Positions 33,339 to 41,564 of a stretch of DNA of 64,000 nt are shown here, one piece after another. The DNA is taken from the NCBI GenBank assembly GCA_001464545.1, contig LNFC01000016.1, positions 1 to 64,000 on the forward strand, read 5' to 3'. The translations under genes were made by a program, and so were the position numbers. How positions within the stretch are numbered: the first letter of the stretch is position 1; each line of letters starts with the position of its first letter. The notes beneath the pieces were generated by a model. It had not been told where the DNA came from. It worked only from the letters and a program-made list of their open reading frames with translations, and ran no database searches. The stretch comes from Acidobacteria bacterium Ga0077551 (lineage in GTDB: Bacteria > Pseudomonadota > Alphaproteobacteria > Caulobacterales > Hyphomonadaceae).

Positions 33339-34318
33339 GCCGGCTGACGTTGATCCTTGGGCTGATCGCTGCGGCGCTGCTGGCGGTGTCGGCGCTCGTG
33401 GGCACCGCGCCGGTTTCGCTGGGTGACAGTCTGGCTGCGTTGGCCGGGCAGGGCGACGCGGCGACGCGGACGATCCTGTGGGAAATCCGGTTGCCGCGGG
33501 CGGCGGCGGCGTTTGCGGTGGGCGCGGCGCTCGGGCTGGCGGGGGCGGGATTGCAAGGGCTGCTGCAGAACCCGCTGGCCGAGCCGGGCGTGCTGGGGGT
33601 TTCGGCCTTCTCCGCGCTGGGGGCTGTGATCGCGATCTTCTTCGGACTCACGGCGGCGAGCAGTTTTGCAGTGCCTGTTGCGGCCATCCTGGGTGCGGGC
33701 GTCGCGACTGTGTTGCTCGCCGCTGCGGCGATGCGGGGGGCGGGGAGCGTGACGCTCTTGCTGATCGGCATCGGCCTTTCCGGTTTTGCCGGGGCGCTGA
33801 TGTCGCTGGCGCTGAACATGGCGCCGAACCCTTACAGCCTGTCGGACCTCGTGAACTGGATGATGGGGTCGGTGGCGAACCGCTCGTGGGCGGATCTTGT
33901 GCTCGCGGCGCCGGCGCTCGCGATCGGTGCGGCGCTGGTGCTGGTGGCGGGGCCGGGCCTCAGGGCGCTGAGCCTCGGCGACGAGACGGCGGCGAGCCTC
34001 GGGGCGGACCCGAAGCGGACGCGGCTGCTGGTGATCGGCGGCACGTCGCTGCTCGCAGGCGCGAGTGTTGCGACGGCGGGGACTATCGGGTTCGTCGGCA
34101 TCGTGGCGCCGCACGTGTTGCGGCCGTTCGTGGGGCATGATCCGCAGCGCCTGCTGGTGCCGTCGGCGCTGTTTGCGGGGATTGTGCTGCTGGTGGCGGA
34201 CATTGCGATCCGGGTGTTGCCGTTCCAGCAGGAGCTGAAGCTGGGCGTGGCGGCGGCGCTGATCGGTGGGCCGGTGTTCATCTGGATTGCGGCGCGGATG
34301 GGGAGGTCGTTCTCATGA
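33335..34318 (+). CDS. btuC: B12 ABC importer permease
   Basis: A 327-residue FecCD-family permease with about ten membrane helices. Family motifs are present: RLPRAAAAFAVGAALGLAGAGLQGLLQNPLAEPGVLG near the start, then DLVNWMMGS, GATIGFVGIVAPH-like residues (TAGTIGFVGIVAPHVLRPFVGHDPQRLL) and LGVAAALIGGPVF at the end. The region between helices that contacts the ATPase is conserved. Its ATG overlaps the btuF stop by four bases, and its own stop overlaps btuD in the same way. Confidence 0.94.
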   Translation: MSRLTLILGLIAAALLAVSALVGTAPVSLGDSLAALAGQGDAATRTILWEIRLPRAAAAFAVGAALGLAGAGLQGLLQNPLAEPGVLGVSAFSALGAVIAIFFGLTAASSFAVPVAAILGAGVATVLLAAAAMRGAGSVTLLLIGIGLSGFAGALMSLALNMAPNPYSLSDLVNWMMGSVANRSWADLVLAAPALAIGAALVLVAGPGLRALSLGDETAASLGADPKRTRLLVIGGTSLLAGASVATAGTIGFVGIVAPHVLRPFVGHDPQRLLVPSALFAGIVLLVADIAIRVLPFQQELKLGVAAALIGGPVFIWIAARMGRSFS

Positions 34319-35067
34319 TCTCCGTGAACGGACTGTCGGTATCGCTCGGTGGGCGGCGTGTGGTGGAAGATGTTTCTTTCGCGCTGGGCGCTGGCGAGTT
34401 TGCGGCGCTGACCGGGCCAAACGGCGCGGGCAAGAGTACGGCGCTGAAGGCGCTGGCGGGGGTGGCCGCGGTGGAAGCTGGGCGCATCGAGATCGGCGCC
34501 GCACCGGCGGCCTCGCTGAACGCGCTGGCGCGGGCGCGGCGGGTGGCCTGGCTCGCGCAGACGCGGCCGGTGGCGTGGAACCTCCGCGTCGAGGATGTCG
34601 TCTCGATCGGGCGGTTTACCGAGGCGCCGGCGGCCTATGACCGGATGGGCGCGGAAGGCCGGGCGGCGGTCGACGGCGCGCTGGCGAAGGCAGACGCGGC
34701 GCATCTGGCCGGCCGGGCGTTCCAGGCGCTGTCGGGCGGCGAGCAGGCGCGGGTGCACCTCGCGCGGCTGTTGGCGAGCCCGGCGCCATGCCTGCTGCTG
34801 GACGAGCCCTGCGCGGCGCTGGATATCGCGCATCAGCTGTCGCTGATGGAGACGCTGGCGGCAGAGGCGGCGGCGGGGCGGACGGTTCTGGTGGTGCTGC
34901 ACGACCTCGAACTGGCTGCGCGCTATTGCCGGCGGGTGTTGGTGATGGAGGCGGGGCGGCTGGTGGCAGACGGCGCGCCGGGCGAGGCGCTGTCCGCCGA
35001 AGTGCTGGGGCGTGTGTTCGGGGTGCAACGGGGCGCCGATGGCGCACTTTTTCGCGGGCCGCGTTAG
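34315..35067 (+). CDS. btuD: B12 ABC importer ATPase
   Basis: A 250-residue ABC ATPase. Walker A is GPNGAGKSTALKAL, the Q-loop is WLAQTRPVAW, the signature is LSGGEQARVHLARLL, Walker B is CLLLDEPCAALD and the switch histidine is in VLVVLHDLELAARYC. It powers cobalamin import through BtuC. It is the last gene of the overlapping btuBFCD operon. No obvious terminator follows. Confidence 0.94.
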   Translation: MISVNGLSVSLGGRRVVEDVSFALGAGEFAALTGPNGAGKSTALKALAGVAAVEAGRIEIGAAPAASLNALARARRVAWLAQTRPVAWNLRVEDVVSIGRFTEAPAAYDRMGAEGRAAVDGALAKADAAHLAGRAFQALSGGEQARVHLARLLASPAPCLLLDEPCAALDIAHQLSLMETLAAEAAAGRTVLVVLHDLELAARYCRRVLVMEAGRLVADGAPGEALSAEVLGRVFGVQRGADGALFRGPR

Positions 35068-35123
35068 TCAAGGTTTAGGGATAACGGGGTAGGGTTGCGG
35101 CTTGATCACGAGGCCGGCCTGAC

Positions 35124-35384
35124 ATGCAGTCCAATCCGAAACCCAAGGAAAGCGGGCAGACTCCGGCGCGAACGCCGGATGCGGCGCCGGTGGCGGATGT
35201 CACCGGTGTGGACGCCGGCGCGCCCGGGATTGCCCATGCGTCGCCGGCGCGGGCGTTGCAGAACCGTCTCGTCCGGGAACTCACCCAGCCGAACCGGCCC
35301 TGGCTGTGGCATTCGGCCGGACTGGTCCTGACCGCGATCCTGGCGCTCTGGATTGTGGGCGTGTTGCTTGACGCGGGTGTCTGA
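35124..35384 (+). CDS. Small single-pass membrane protein, unknown
   Basis: An 86-residue protein. The first 50 residues are rich in Pro, Ala and Gly and probably unstructured, followed by ARALQNRLVRELTQPNRPWLWH and one transmembrane helix (SAGLVLTAILALWIVGVLLDAGV) at the C terminus. It would be a tail-anchored inner-membrane protein. I do not recognise a family. It lies between the B12 operon and galU on the same strand, with gaps of 56 and 78 bp. Confidence 0.6.
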   Translation: MQSNPKPKESGQTPARTPDAAPVADVTGVDAGAPGIAHASPARALQNRLVRELTQPNRPWLWHSAGLVLTAILALWIVGVLLDAGV

Positions 35385-35462
35385 CCCGGCCCCGCTGGCG
35401 GGTGATTTGCTAGACACTTCCAATGGCCGCTTTATAGGCAAGCCCCAATCAGGAGCGAATTG

Positions 35463-36335
35463 ATGCGTATCAGGAAAGCCGTATTGCCGGTGGCCGGGCT
35501 TGGCACACGGGTTCTGCCGGCGACCAAGGCCATTCCGAAGGAATTGCTGCCGGTCGTGGACCGGCCGGTGATTCAATATGTGGTCGACGAGGCCCTGGAG
35601 GCCGGGATCGAACACATCATCTTCGTGACCGGCCGGGGCAAGGGCGCCATCGAGGACTATTTCGACCACTCCTATGAGCTGGAAGCGCAGCTGAAAGCCA
35701 AGAACAAAACCGATATCCTGGCGGCGGTCGAGGCTTCGCGCCTCCCGGCCGGCGCTTCCAGCTTCGTGCGCCAACAGGCGCCGCTGGGGCTGGGGCACGC
35801 CGTCTGGTGCGCGCGCGACGTGATCGGCGACGAGCCCTTCGCGGTTCTGCTGCCGGACGTGATCGTCAAGGGCAAGCCCTCGGGCCTGAAACAGATGGTG
35901 GACGCGTTCGGCAAGGTGGGCGGCAATATCATTGCGGTCGATCCGGTTCCGGAAGACCGCGTCTCGTCCTACGGTGTGATCGCGCCGAAGTCGCGCGACG
36001 GGCGGCTGATCGCGATGTCCGGCATGGTCGAGAAACCGCCGCGCGAGAGTGCGCCGTCGAACCTGGCGATCACCGGGCGCTACATTCTCCAGCCGGAAAT
36101 CTTCGGCCTGCTGGAAAAGCAGGGCGCGGGTGCGGGCGGCGAGATCCAGCTGACCGATGCCATGGCGCGGCTGATGGAGCTGCAGGACTTCTACGCCTAC
36201 GAGTTCGAAGGCTCCGTCCATGATTGCGGCAACAAGACCGGGTATTTCGAAGCGGTGCTCGCGCACGCGCTCGACAATCCGGACACGGCCGCGTTTGCGC
36301 GCGATCTGGTCCAGCAGGCCGCCGGCAAGCTCTAG
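35463..36335 (+). CDS. galU: UTP-glucose-1-phosphate uridylyltransferase
   Basis: A 290-residue cytoplasmic enzyme making UDP-glucose for polysaccharides and glycolipids. The nucleotide-binding block is GLGTRVLPATKAIPKE, followed by VDRPVIQYVVDEALEAGIEHIIFVTG and the sugar-phosphate motifs LPDVIVKG and GEIQLTDAMARL. The ATG at 35463 is placed seven bases after AGGAG; a TTG one codon earlier is less likely. The length is normal. It appears to be a single gene with its own promoter region. Confidence 0.96.
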   Translation: MRIRKAVLPVAGLGTRVLPATKAIPKELLPVVDRPVIQYVVDEALEAGIEHIIFVTGRGKGAIEDYFDHSYELEAQLKAKNKTDILAAVEASRLPAGASSFVRQQAPLGLGHAVWCARDVIGDEPFAVLLPDVIVKGKPSGLKQMVDAFGKVGGNIIAVDPVPEDRVSSYGVIAPKSRDGRLIAMSGMVEKPPRESAPSNLAITGRYILQPEIFGLLEKQGAGAGGEIQLTDAMARLMELQDFYAYEFEGSVHDCGNKTGYFEAVLAHALDNPDTAAFARDLVQQAAGKL

Positions 36336-36584
36336 ACGGCGCTTGCCGAAATCGTACGCGTTAAGACTTTTCCTCCGGAATCGCCCGTAAAACCGGCATC
36401 GCGGCCAAAACGGTTAGCGCGTTCTTAAAGAAGTCCTGCGAATTTTGCGGTGAGCAAGAAGCTTGTGGCATGCGGAAATGGGTGGTCTGGCGGGCGCGCC
36501 GGCCAGCGCGCTCCGGCTATTCCGCTTCCTGTGAACGTTACCGCCGGCTGACCGGCATCCCGCGAACATCTATGGAGAAAGATT

Positions 36585-36917
36585 ATGTCGCAAACTGCTT
36601 ATCTGGTTTCGTGCGAAGTGATGTGCGGCGAGGGCAGCGACGGCGCCCTCGCCGGTATGGAACACGCCTTCATGGTCGTGGGCGTGAACGCGTCCAGCGA
36701 AGAAGACGCCGTCTCGAAAATCGAAGCCGACTTTGAAGAGCAGGGCTACGGCCTCGTTGAAGTCGAGTGGATGTGCGAAGCCGCGAAAATGGAATGGGAA
36801 GACGCTGAAGGCGAAGCTGAAGGCAAGGACATTATCGCCCGCCTCGCCGCCGAGCCGAACGACGTGATCCACGGCGAACTCTATGACGCGGGCGAAGAGG
36901 TCAGCGCCGCCGCCTGA
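36585..36917 (+). CDS. Small acidic protein of unknown function
   Basis: A 110-residue, strongly acidic soluble protein (runs such as EWEDAEGEAEGKD). It has four cysteines, two of them in VSCEVMCGEG and one in WMCEAAKMEW, and a hydrophobic strand HAFMVVGVNASSEEDAV resembling a small alpha-beta domain. GGAGAAAG lies five bases before the ATG, and a strong terminator follows the gene, so it is a real single-gene unit. No family was recognised. The codon choice favours well-used C- and G-ending codons, which may point to good expression. Confidence 0.7.
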   Translation: MSQTAYLVSCEVMCGEGSDGALAGMEHAFMVVGVNASSEEDAVSKIEADFEEQGYGLVEVEWMCEAAKMEWEDAEGEAEGKDIIARLAAEPNDVIHGELYDAGEEVSAAA

Positions 36918-36953
36918 GCCCCCTTTCGTTCCACACAACAAGCCAATCCTTCT

Positions 36954-36986
36954 GCGGCCACTCCATCGAGTGGCCGCTTTTCTTTT
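36954..36986 (+). terminator. Rho-independent terminator
   Basis: GCGGCCACT, the loop CCATCG and AGTGGCCGC form a 9-bp GC-rich stem, followed by TTTTCTTTT. It lies 37 bp downstream of the small acidic protein gene and is one of the clearest terminators in the window. Confidence 0.9.
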
Positions 36987-37178
36987 GGCACGGACCGTGC
37001 AGTATTCGCCTTGCACTGCAGTTTGGAAGCCGGTCCGGATTGGCTTGAATTATGACAATCAGTTAGCGGGATGGCGGCCCTTGGGGGACGCAGGGCTGCC
37101 GACGCGGGGGCAAGCTCGCCGGGAAACCGGCGGGCTTTTTCGATTGTGCGGCGGCGCCGGGCGGATAAACAGGCGCGC

Positions 37179-38174
37179 ATGACAGACCAGCCCATCCTTC
37201 CAGACTACGATGACGTGTGTGCCGCAGCAGAGCGCGTGCGCCGCTATGTGCGCGAGACGCCGGTGCTGACGCATGGGGCGATCGATGCGGCGGCGGGCGC
37301 GCAGGTGTTCGTGAAGGCGGAATGCCTGCAGGTGACCGGCAGTTTCAAGATGCGGGGCGCGGCCAACCGGCTGGCGCAGATCCCGTCAGAGGATCGCAAG
37401 GCGGGCGTGGTGGCGTTCTCGTCCGGCAACCATGCGCAAGGCGTGGCGCGGGCGGCGCGGCTGATGGGGATGCCGGCGGTGATCGTGATGCCGGCGGATG
37501 CCCCGCAGGTGAAGATTGCCGGCGTGAAGGCGGATGGCGGCGAGGTGGTACTGTTCGACCGCGATACCGAAAGCCGCGAAGAGATCAGCCAGCGGATTGC
37601 GGCGGAGCGCGGCGCGGTGGTGGTGCCGAGCTATGACGATGCCCACATCATTGCCGGGCAGGGCACGGCGGGGCTGGAATTTGCGCGGCAGACGGCGGCG
37701 AGCGGCGAGGCGCTGGACGCGCTGATCTGCTGTACGGGCGGGGGCGGACTGATCTCGGGGATCGCGCTGGCGTTCGAGCGGCTGTCGCCCGCAACGCAGA
37801 TCTGGACAGCGGAGCCTGAAGCGCATGATGACTGGGCGCGCTCGCTTGAGGCGGGCGAGATCCTCGCCAACGCGCCGGGCACGCGCTCGATCTGCGATGC
37901 GATCCTGACGCCGCAGCCGGGCAAGCTGACCTTTGCGATCGGCCAGCGGCTATTCGCGGGCGGGCTGCGGGTGAGCGACGAGGACGTGAAGGACGCGGTG
38001 CGCGCGGCGTTCCGGCATCTGAAGATCGTGGCCGAGCCGGGCGGCGCGGCGGCGCTGGCAGCGGCGCTGCACCGGTTGCCGGAAGCGCTGAAAGGCAAGC
38101 GCGTCGGCGTGCTGGTGACCGGCGGCAATGTCGATACGGCGGACTTCGCGCGTATCCTTTCCGAGCGCAGTTGA
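37179..38174 (+). CDS. PLP-dependent threonine/serine dehydratase
   Basis: A 331-residue fold-type II PLP enzyme. The lysine is in GSFKMRGAANRL, the phosphate loop is CTGGGGLISG, and SSGNHAQGVARAA binds the substrate carboxylate. The C-terminal serine region that contacts the PLP ring reads VTGGNVD. There is no C-terminal ACT regulatory domain, so it is a catabolic threonine/serine dehydratase, serine racemase or hydroxyaspartate dehydratase rather than biosynthetic IlvA. The ATG at 37179 (M-T-D-Q-P-I-L-P-D-Y) is chosen because the earlier part of the frame is low-complexity and runs through the upstream gap. Confidence 0.9.
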   Translation: MTDQPILPDYDDVCAAAERVRRYVRETPVLTHGAIDAAAGAQVFVKAECLQVTGSFKMRGAANRLAQIPSEDRKAGVVAFSSGNHAQGVARAARLMGMPAVIVMPADAPQVKIAGVKADGGEVVLFDRDTESREEISQRIAAERGAVVVPSYDDAHIIAGQGTAGLEFARQTAASGEALDALICCTGGGGLISGIALAFERLSPATQIWTAEPEAHDDWARSLEAGEILANAPGTRSICDAILTPQPGKLTFAIGQRLFAGGLRVSDEDVKDAVRAAFRHLKIVAEPGGAAALAAALHRLPEALKGKRVGVLVTGGNVDTADFARILSERS

Positions 38175-38217
38175 GATCGGCCTGAAAAAGGCCCGCTTCA
38201 CGCCGTATAGTGCTCCC

Positions 38218-38922
38218 ATGAGCACACCCATCTACTGCGCCATCGGCGACATTCATGGCGAGCTGGAGCGGCTGAAGGACCTTCACGCACAAGTGCTGGA
38301 CTATGCGGGGCAGACATTTCCCGGCCAGCCGTTGCAGGTCATCCACCTCGGCGACCTGATCGACCGGGGACCGGCCTCCTGCGGGGTGATCGACTACCTG
38401 ATGGAATTCGAAGCGCAGGTGTCGCCGCGCCCCATCACGCTGCGCGGCAATCACGAACAGATGATGATCGATGCTGCCGGGTCGAGCGACAAGGACTCCG
38501 CCGAGTGGCGGGTGTGGCTCATCAATGGCGGGCAGGAGACGCTGGAGAGCTATGTCGGCCAGCCCAAGCCCGTGATGAAGCGCCACCTGACCTGGCTCAG
38601 AACCTTGCCGACGCTGCATGAGGCGCAAGAGGCAGGGCTTGTGTTCGTGCATGCCGGTGTCGATCCGGACCGGTTTCCGGCGTGTGGCGAGAAGGTGCAC
38701 ATGTGGACGCGGCGGCGCGAGTTCCTGGATCCGCGCTGCTGGACGGCGCCGCGCCTGAAGCGCCAGCGCGTGGTACACGGACATACGCCGACGCGGGACT
38801 CATTCCCGGAATCGGTGGCGGGCGGACGAAGGCTTAACATAGACACCGGCGCTGTTTACGGTGGGCGGCTCACGGCGGCGCTGCTGAGGGCCGGGGAGCC
38901 GGACCTGTTCTTCCACACCTGA
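38218..38922 (+). CDS. PPP-family metallophosphatase
   Basis: A 234-residue serine/threonine phosphatase-like enzyme. The PPP motifs are complete: GDIHGELERL, GDLIDRGP, GNHEQMM, then HAGVD and HGHTP. These residues bind two metals. Bacterial members include protein phosphatases and diadenosine tetraphosphatases; the sequence does not decide between them. The ATG at 38218 gives the usual N terminus just before the GDIHG motif. It lies 43 bp after the dehydratase gene on the same strand. Confidence 0.92.
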   Translation: MSTPIYCAIGDIHGELERLKDLHAQVLDYAGQTFPGQPLQVIHLGDLIDRGPASCGVIDYLMEFEAQVSPRPITLRGNHEQMMIDAAGSSDKDSAEWRVWLINGGQETLESYVGQPKPVMKRHLTWLRTLPTLHEAQEAGLVFVHAGVDPDRFPACGEKVHMWTRRREFLDPRCWTAPRLKRQRVVHGHTPTRDSFPESVAGGRRLNIDTGAVYGGRLTAALLRAGEPDLFFHT

Positions 38923-39127
38923 TTCTCGGTCCTGTTGCAGCAGCGAGGCATCCGGGCTTTCGGAGATCAGATTTAAACCAAGTGGAAACCTCACGTTTCT
39001 GCGTGGTTAACGGCATGTTCCGTCCCCGGACGAGATTCGCCTGCGAACCTTCAACAGGCTTTATCCCCCGCGCGTTAATCCTGAACCCTGAAGACAGCCG
39101 AACGCTGTCCGCAGGAGGGCATTCAGA

Positions 39128-40003
39128 ATGAAAGCGGCACCGCTCATCAGCCTCGGCGTCTCGGTTGCACTCGGTGCCGGCGCCATCTTCTTCGGCCGCG
39201 CCTTCATGTCCGGCGAGGCGCCGGACGCACAGGCGAGTGTTGTTCCCGCGATGGCGATGACGACCGTGCTGGTGACTACCTCCACGGTGGAGCCGGGCGC
39301 GATCATCGATCCGAAATTCGTCAAGGAAGTTGAATGGCCGGAGCGGGCAGTGCCGGAAGGCGCTCTCCAGAACGTGTCGGAGCTTGGCCCGAAGGCCTAT
39401 TCGCGCGGGCTTATGGTGCCGGGCGAGCCTTTGCTGCTTCCGAAAATCGACACGACAGGTTCGGTTCTGACGCTCGCGGCGGCGATCACGCCGGGCATGC
39501 GGGCGGTCTCGATCGTCGTGCGCAACGATACCGGCGTGTCGGGCTTCGTGCTGCCGGGCGACCGGGTGGATGTCAACGAGTTCATGTCGCTGGAAGACGC
39601 CGGCAGCGGGCCGGAAGGGGCGCGCGTGTCGGCTGACATCCTGGCGCGGCCTGTGCTGCGGCATGTGAAAGTGCTGGCGGTCGACCAGTCGTTCGAAACC
39701 AATCTTGAAGGCGCCAAGCCGTCGCAGACCGTGACGCTGGAAGTGACACCGGACGACGCGCTGGCGCTCGGCGCGGCGAGCCAGCGCGCTGCGCTCGGCC
39801 TCGCTTTGATCAGCCGCGACGAGGAAGCGATGGTTGCCGCGATCACGCCGGACAAGAAAGTTGAAGTGAAGCGCGTGGTGCAGCCCGCCACCGTGCGCCG
39901 CGCGCCGGTGAACACCACCGTGCGCGTGATCAACGGTGAAAGTGATGTCGAAGTCTCGGCGCCGATCGCGCGGACGGAAACCGCGACAGGGGAGAAACGC
40001 TGA
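39128..40003 (+). CDS. cpaB: Tad/Cpa pilus assembly protein CpaB (RcpC)
   Basis: A 291-residue periplasmic protein with an N-terminal anchor (ISLGVSVALGAGAIFFGRAF). It has the SAF domain at about residues 45-105 (VVTTSTVEPGAIIDPKFV, GLMVPGEPLLLPKI) and the RcpC domain (ITPGMRAVSIVVRNDTGVSGFVLPGDRVDV, QTVTLEVTPDDALALGAAS). It helps assemble the outer-membrane secretin of the Flp pilus. It opens the pilus operon after a 205-bp gap; GCAGGAGGG is the ribosome binding site. Its stop shares one base with the cpaC start. Confidence 0.94.
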   Translation: MKAAPLISLGVSVALGAGAIFFGRAFMSGEAPDAQASVVPAMAMTTVLVTTSTVEPGAIIDPKFVKEVEWPERAVPEGALQNVSELGPKAYSRGLMVPGEPLLLPKIDTTGSVLTLAAAITPGMRAVSIVVRNDTGVSGFVLPGDRVDVNEFMSLEDAGSGPEGARVSADILARPVLRHVKVLAVDQSFETNLEGAKPSQTVTLEVTPDDALALGAASQRAALGLALISRDEEAMVAAITPDKKVEVKRVVQPATVRRAPVNTTVRVINGESDVEVSAPIARTETATGEKR

Positions 40004-41298
40004 TGCGCCTGAAACATCTTCTGGCCGCGGGAGCGGCGTGCCTTTGCCTCACACTTCCGGTTTCGGCCTGGACGCAGCGCTCTGCCGCAGATGGCGCCGA
40101 GCGGCTTGAAGTGCGGCGCGGACAGTCGGCGGTGGTTGAAGCAGACGCGGCGTTTGCGACGATCGTCGTTGCGGATCCTGAAATCGCCGAGGCGATGGCG
40201 ACGTCGAACCGGTCCTTCTTCCTGCGCGGCAAGCAGCCGGGCACGACGACCGTGCTGGTTTACAACGCGGCGGGCGCGATTGCGGAGCTGATCGAAGTCG
40301 AGGTGAAGCTCGGCCTCGAGGAGCTGCGCGCTGATCTCAAGCGCCTGCTGCCGGGCGAGCCGATTGATGTCTACCCCGTGCATGACGGCGTGTTCCTGGA
40401 TGGGCGGGTCACGACGGCGGCGGCGGCGGAAATGGCGCTGCAGGTGGCCGAGCGATATGTGCCGGGCGGCGTGGCAAACGGGCTGTCGGTCGGGCAGAGC
40501 CAGCAGGTGATGCTGGAAGTGCGCTTCCTCGAGGCGAGCCGCAGCGCGGTGCGCGAGATCGGCTTTGGCAATTCGATCGACGCGAACGACTTCCAGACCT
40601 CCACGGAAAGCGGCACGGTGTCCGGCCTTGCAGCGAAGACGGTCGCGCTGTTCACGAATGTCGGCGGCGAGAACATCGATGTGCAGATCCGCGCGCTTGA
40701 AGAAAAGGGCGTGATCCGGACGCTGGCTGAGCCGAACCTCGTGGCGCTGTCGGGCGACACCGCAAGTTTCCTGGCGGGCGGCGAGTTCCCCATCCCGGTG
40801 GCCAGCCGGGACAACGAGATCACCATCGAGTTCAAGAAGTTTGGCGTCAGCCTCGACTTCACGCCGACCGTTCTGGGCGACGGTTTGGTGAACCTCCGTG
40901 TACGTCCGGAAGTCTCGTCCATTGACCGGGCGAATGGCATCCGCACGTCCAGCATCGAGATTCCGGGCATCTCTGTGCGCCGGGCCGACACGACCGTGGA
41001 GCTGCATGACGGGCAGGCGTTTGCGGTCGCGGGACTGCTGCAGAACAACTATTCCAACGATGTGCGCCAGACACCCTGGCTTGGCAATGTGCCGATCCTT
41101 GGCTCGCTATTCTCGTCCAAGCGCTTCCAGCGCAACGAGAGCGAATTGGTGATCATCGTCACGCCGCGCCTGGTGCAGCCGATGTCGCATCCCGACCAGC
41201 TGGCCTCGCCGCTGGATGCCTTTGCCGAGCCGTCCGAGAGCGAGCTGTTCCTGCTCGGCAAGACGGCCGGCCTCGAAACAGACCTGTCAGGGAACTGA
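40003..41298 (+). CDS. cpaC: Tad/Cpa secretin CpaC (RcpA)
   Basis: A 431-residue outer-membrane channel protein with signal peptide (CLCLTLPVSAWTQ). The N-terminal domain (RLEVRRGQSAVVEADAAFATIVVADPEIAEAM) is the BON/N0-like pilus secretin domain. The C-terminal secretin core follows, with VMLEVRFLEASRSAVREIGF, GEFPIPVASRDNEITIEFKKFGVSLDFTPTV and the end block QTPWLGNVPILGSLFSSKRFQRNESELVIIVTPRLV. It forms the exit pore for Flp pili. Confidence 0.95.
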   Translation: MRLKHLLAAGAACLCLTLPVSAWTQRSAADGAERLEVRRGQSAVVEADAAFATIVVADPEIAEAMATSNRSFFLRGKQPGTTTVLVYNAAGAIAELIEVEVKLGLEELRADLKRLLPGEPIDVYPVHDGVFLDGRVTTAAAAEMALQVAERYVPGGVANGLSVGQSQQVMLEVRFLEASRSAVREIGFGNSIDANDFQTSTESGTVSGLAAKTVALFTNVGGENIDVQIRALEEKGVIRTLAEPNLVALSGDTASFLAGGEFPIPVASRDNEITIEFKKFGVSLDFTPTVLGDGLVNLRVRPEVSSIDRANGIRTSSIEIPGISVRRADTTVELHDGQAFAVAGLLQNNYSNDVRQTPWLGNVPILGSLFSSKRFQRNESELVIIVTPRLVQPMSHPDQLASPLDAFAEPSESELFLLGKTAGLETDLSGN

Positions 41299-41303
41299 TC
41301 ATC

Positions 41304-41564
41304 ATGAAAAACTCGAAGAAACTTGCGCTGCTGATGGCTTTTGGACTTCTTGGCGCCTGCGCCTCCGTGGACGCACAGGACCGTTTCCTGCTCGGCGAGG
41401 CCAAGCGGGCGAACGTGGCGGCGCAGGCCAGCCGGGATGTGAACCTGCCGAACTCGAAAACGGTGGACTCCACCTCCGGCGTGCGCGCCGTCAACGCCAT
41501 GAAGGCGCTCAACGAAGGCCAGACCAGGGAACTCGCCAGCACCAGCACCGGGGGCGGCGAATAA
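41304..41564 (+). CDS. Small lipoprotein at the CpaD position
   Basis: An 86-residue lipoprotein (lipobox LGAC) between the secretin and CpaE, where other loci encode the about 200-residue CpaD. The mature part is hydrophilic: DRFLLGEAKRANVAAQASRD and SGVRAVNAMKALNEGQ. It might be a reduced CpaD or a separate pilotin that guides the secretin to the outer membrane. The start is five bases after cpaC, and the stop shares one base with cpaE. The function is inferred from position only. Confidence 0.75.
   Translation: MKNSKKLALLMAFGLLGACASVDAQDRFLLGEAKRANVAAQASRDVNLPNSKTVDSTSGVRAVNAMKALNEGQTRELASTSTGGGE

Noticed and set aside
35076-35093. Near match to the I-SceI homing endonuclease site (TAGGGATAAC-GGGGTA)
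   Set aside because: It matches 15 of 18 positions but lies in a plain gap between btuD and a small gene, with no intron or endonuclease. Chance similarity.
36470-36736. Arg-rich 88-residue open frame overlapping the small acidic protein gene
   Set aside because: It has a composition typical of out-of-frame reading and lies mostly over the better-supported gene at 36585.
36977-36998. Dyad GCACGG-A-CCGTGC after the terminator, compared with the TGRCAC operator
   Set aside because: The half-sites differ and the centre is one base, so it is not another copy of the TetR-type operator.
38923-39127. CtrA-binding site before the pilus operon
   Set aside because: Single TTAA-type half-sites occur (TGGTTAACGG, GCGTTAATCC), but no pair with the required seven-base spacing.
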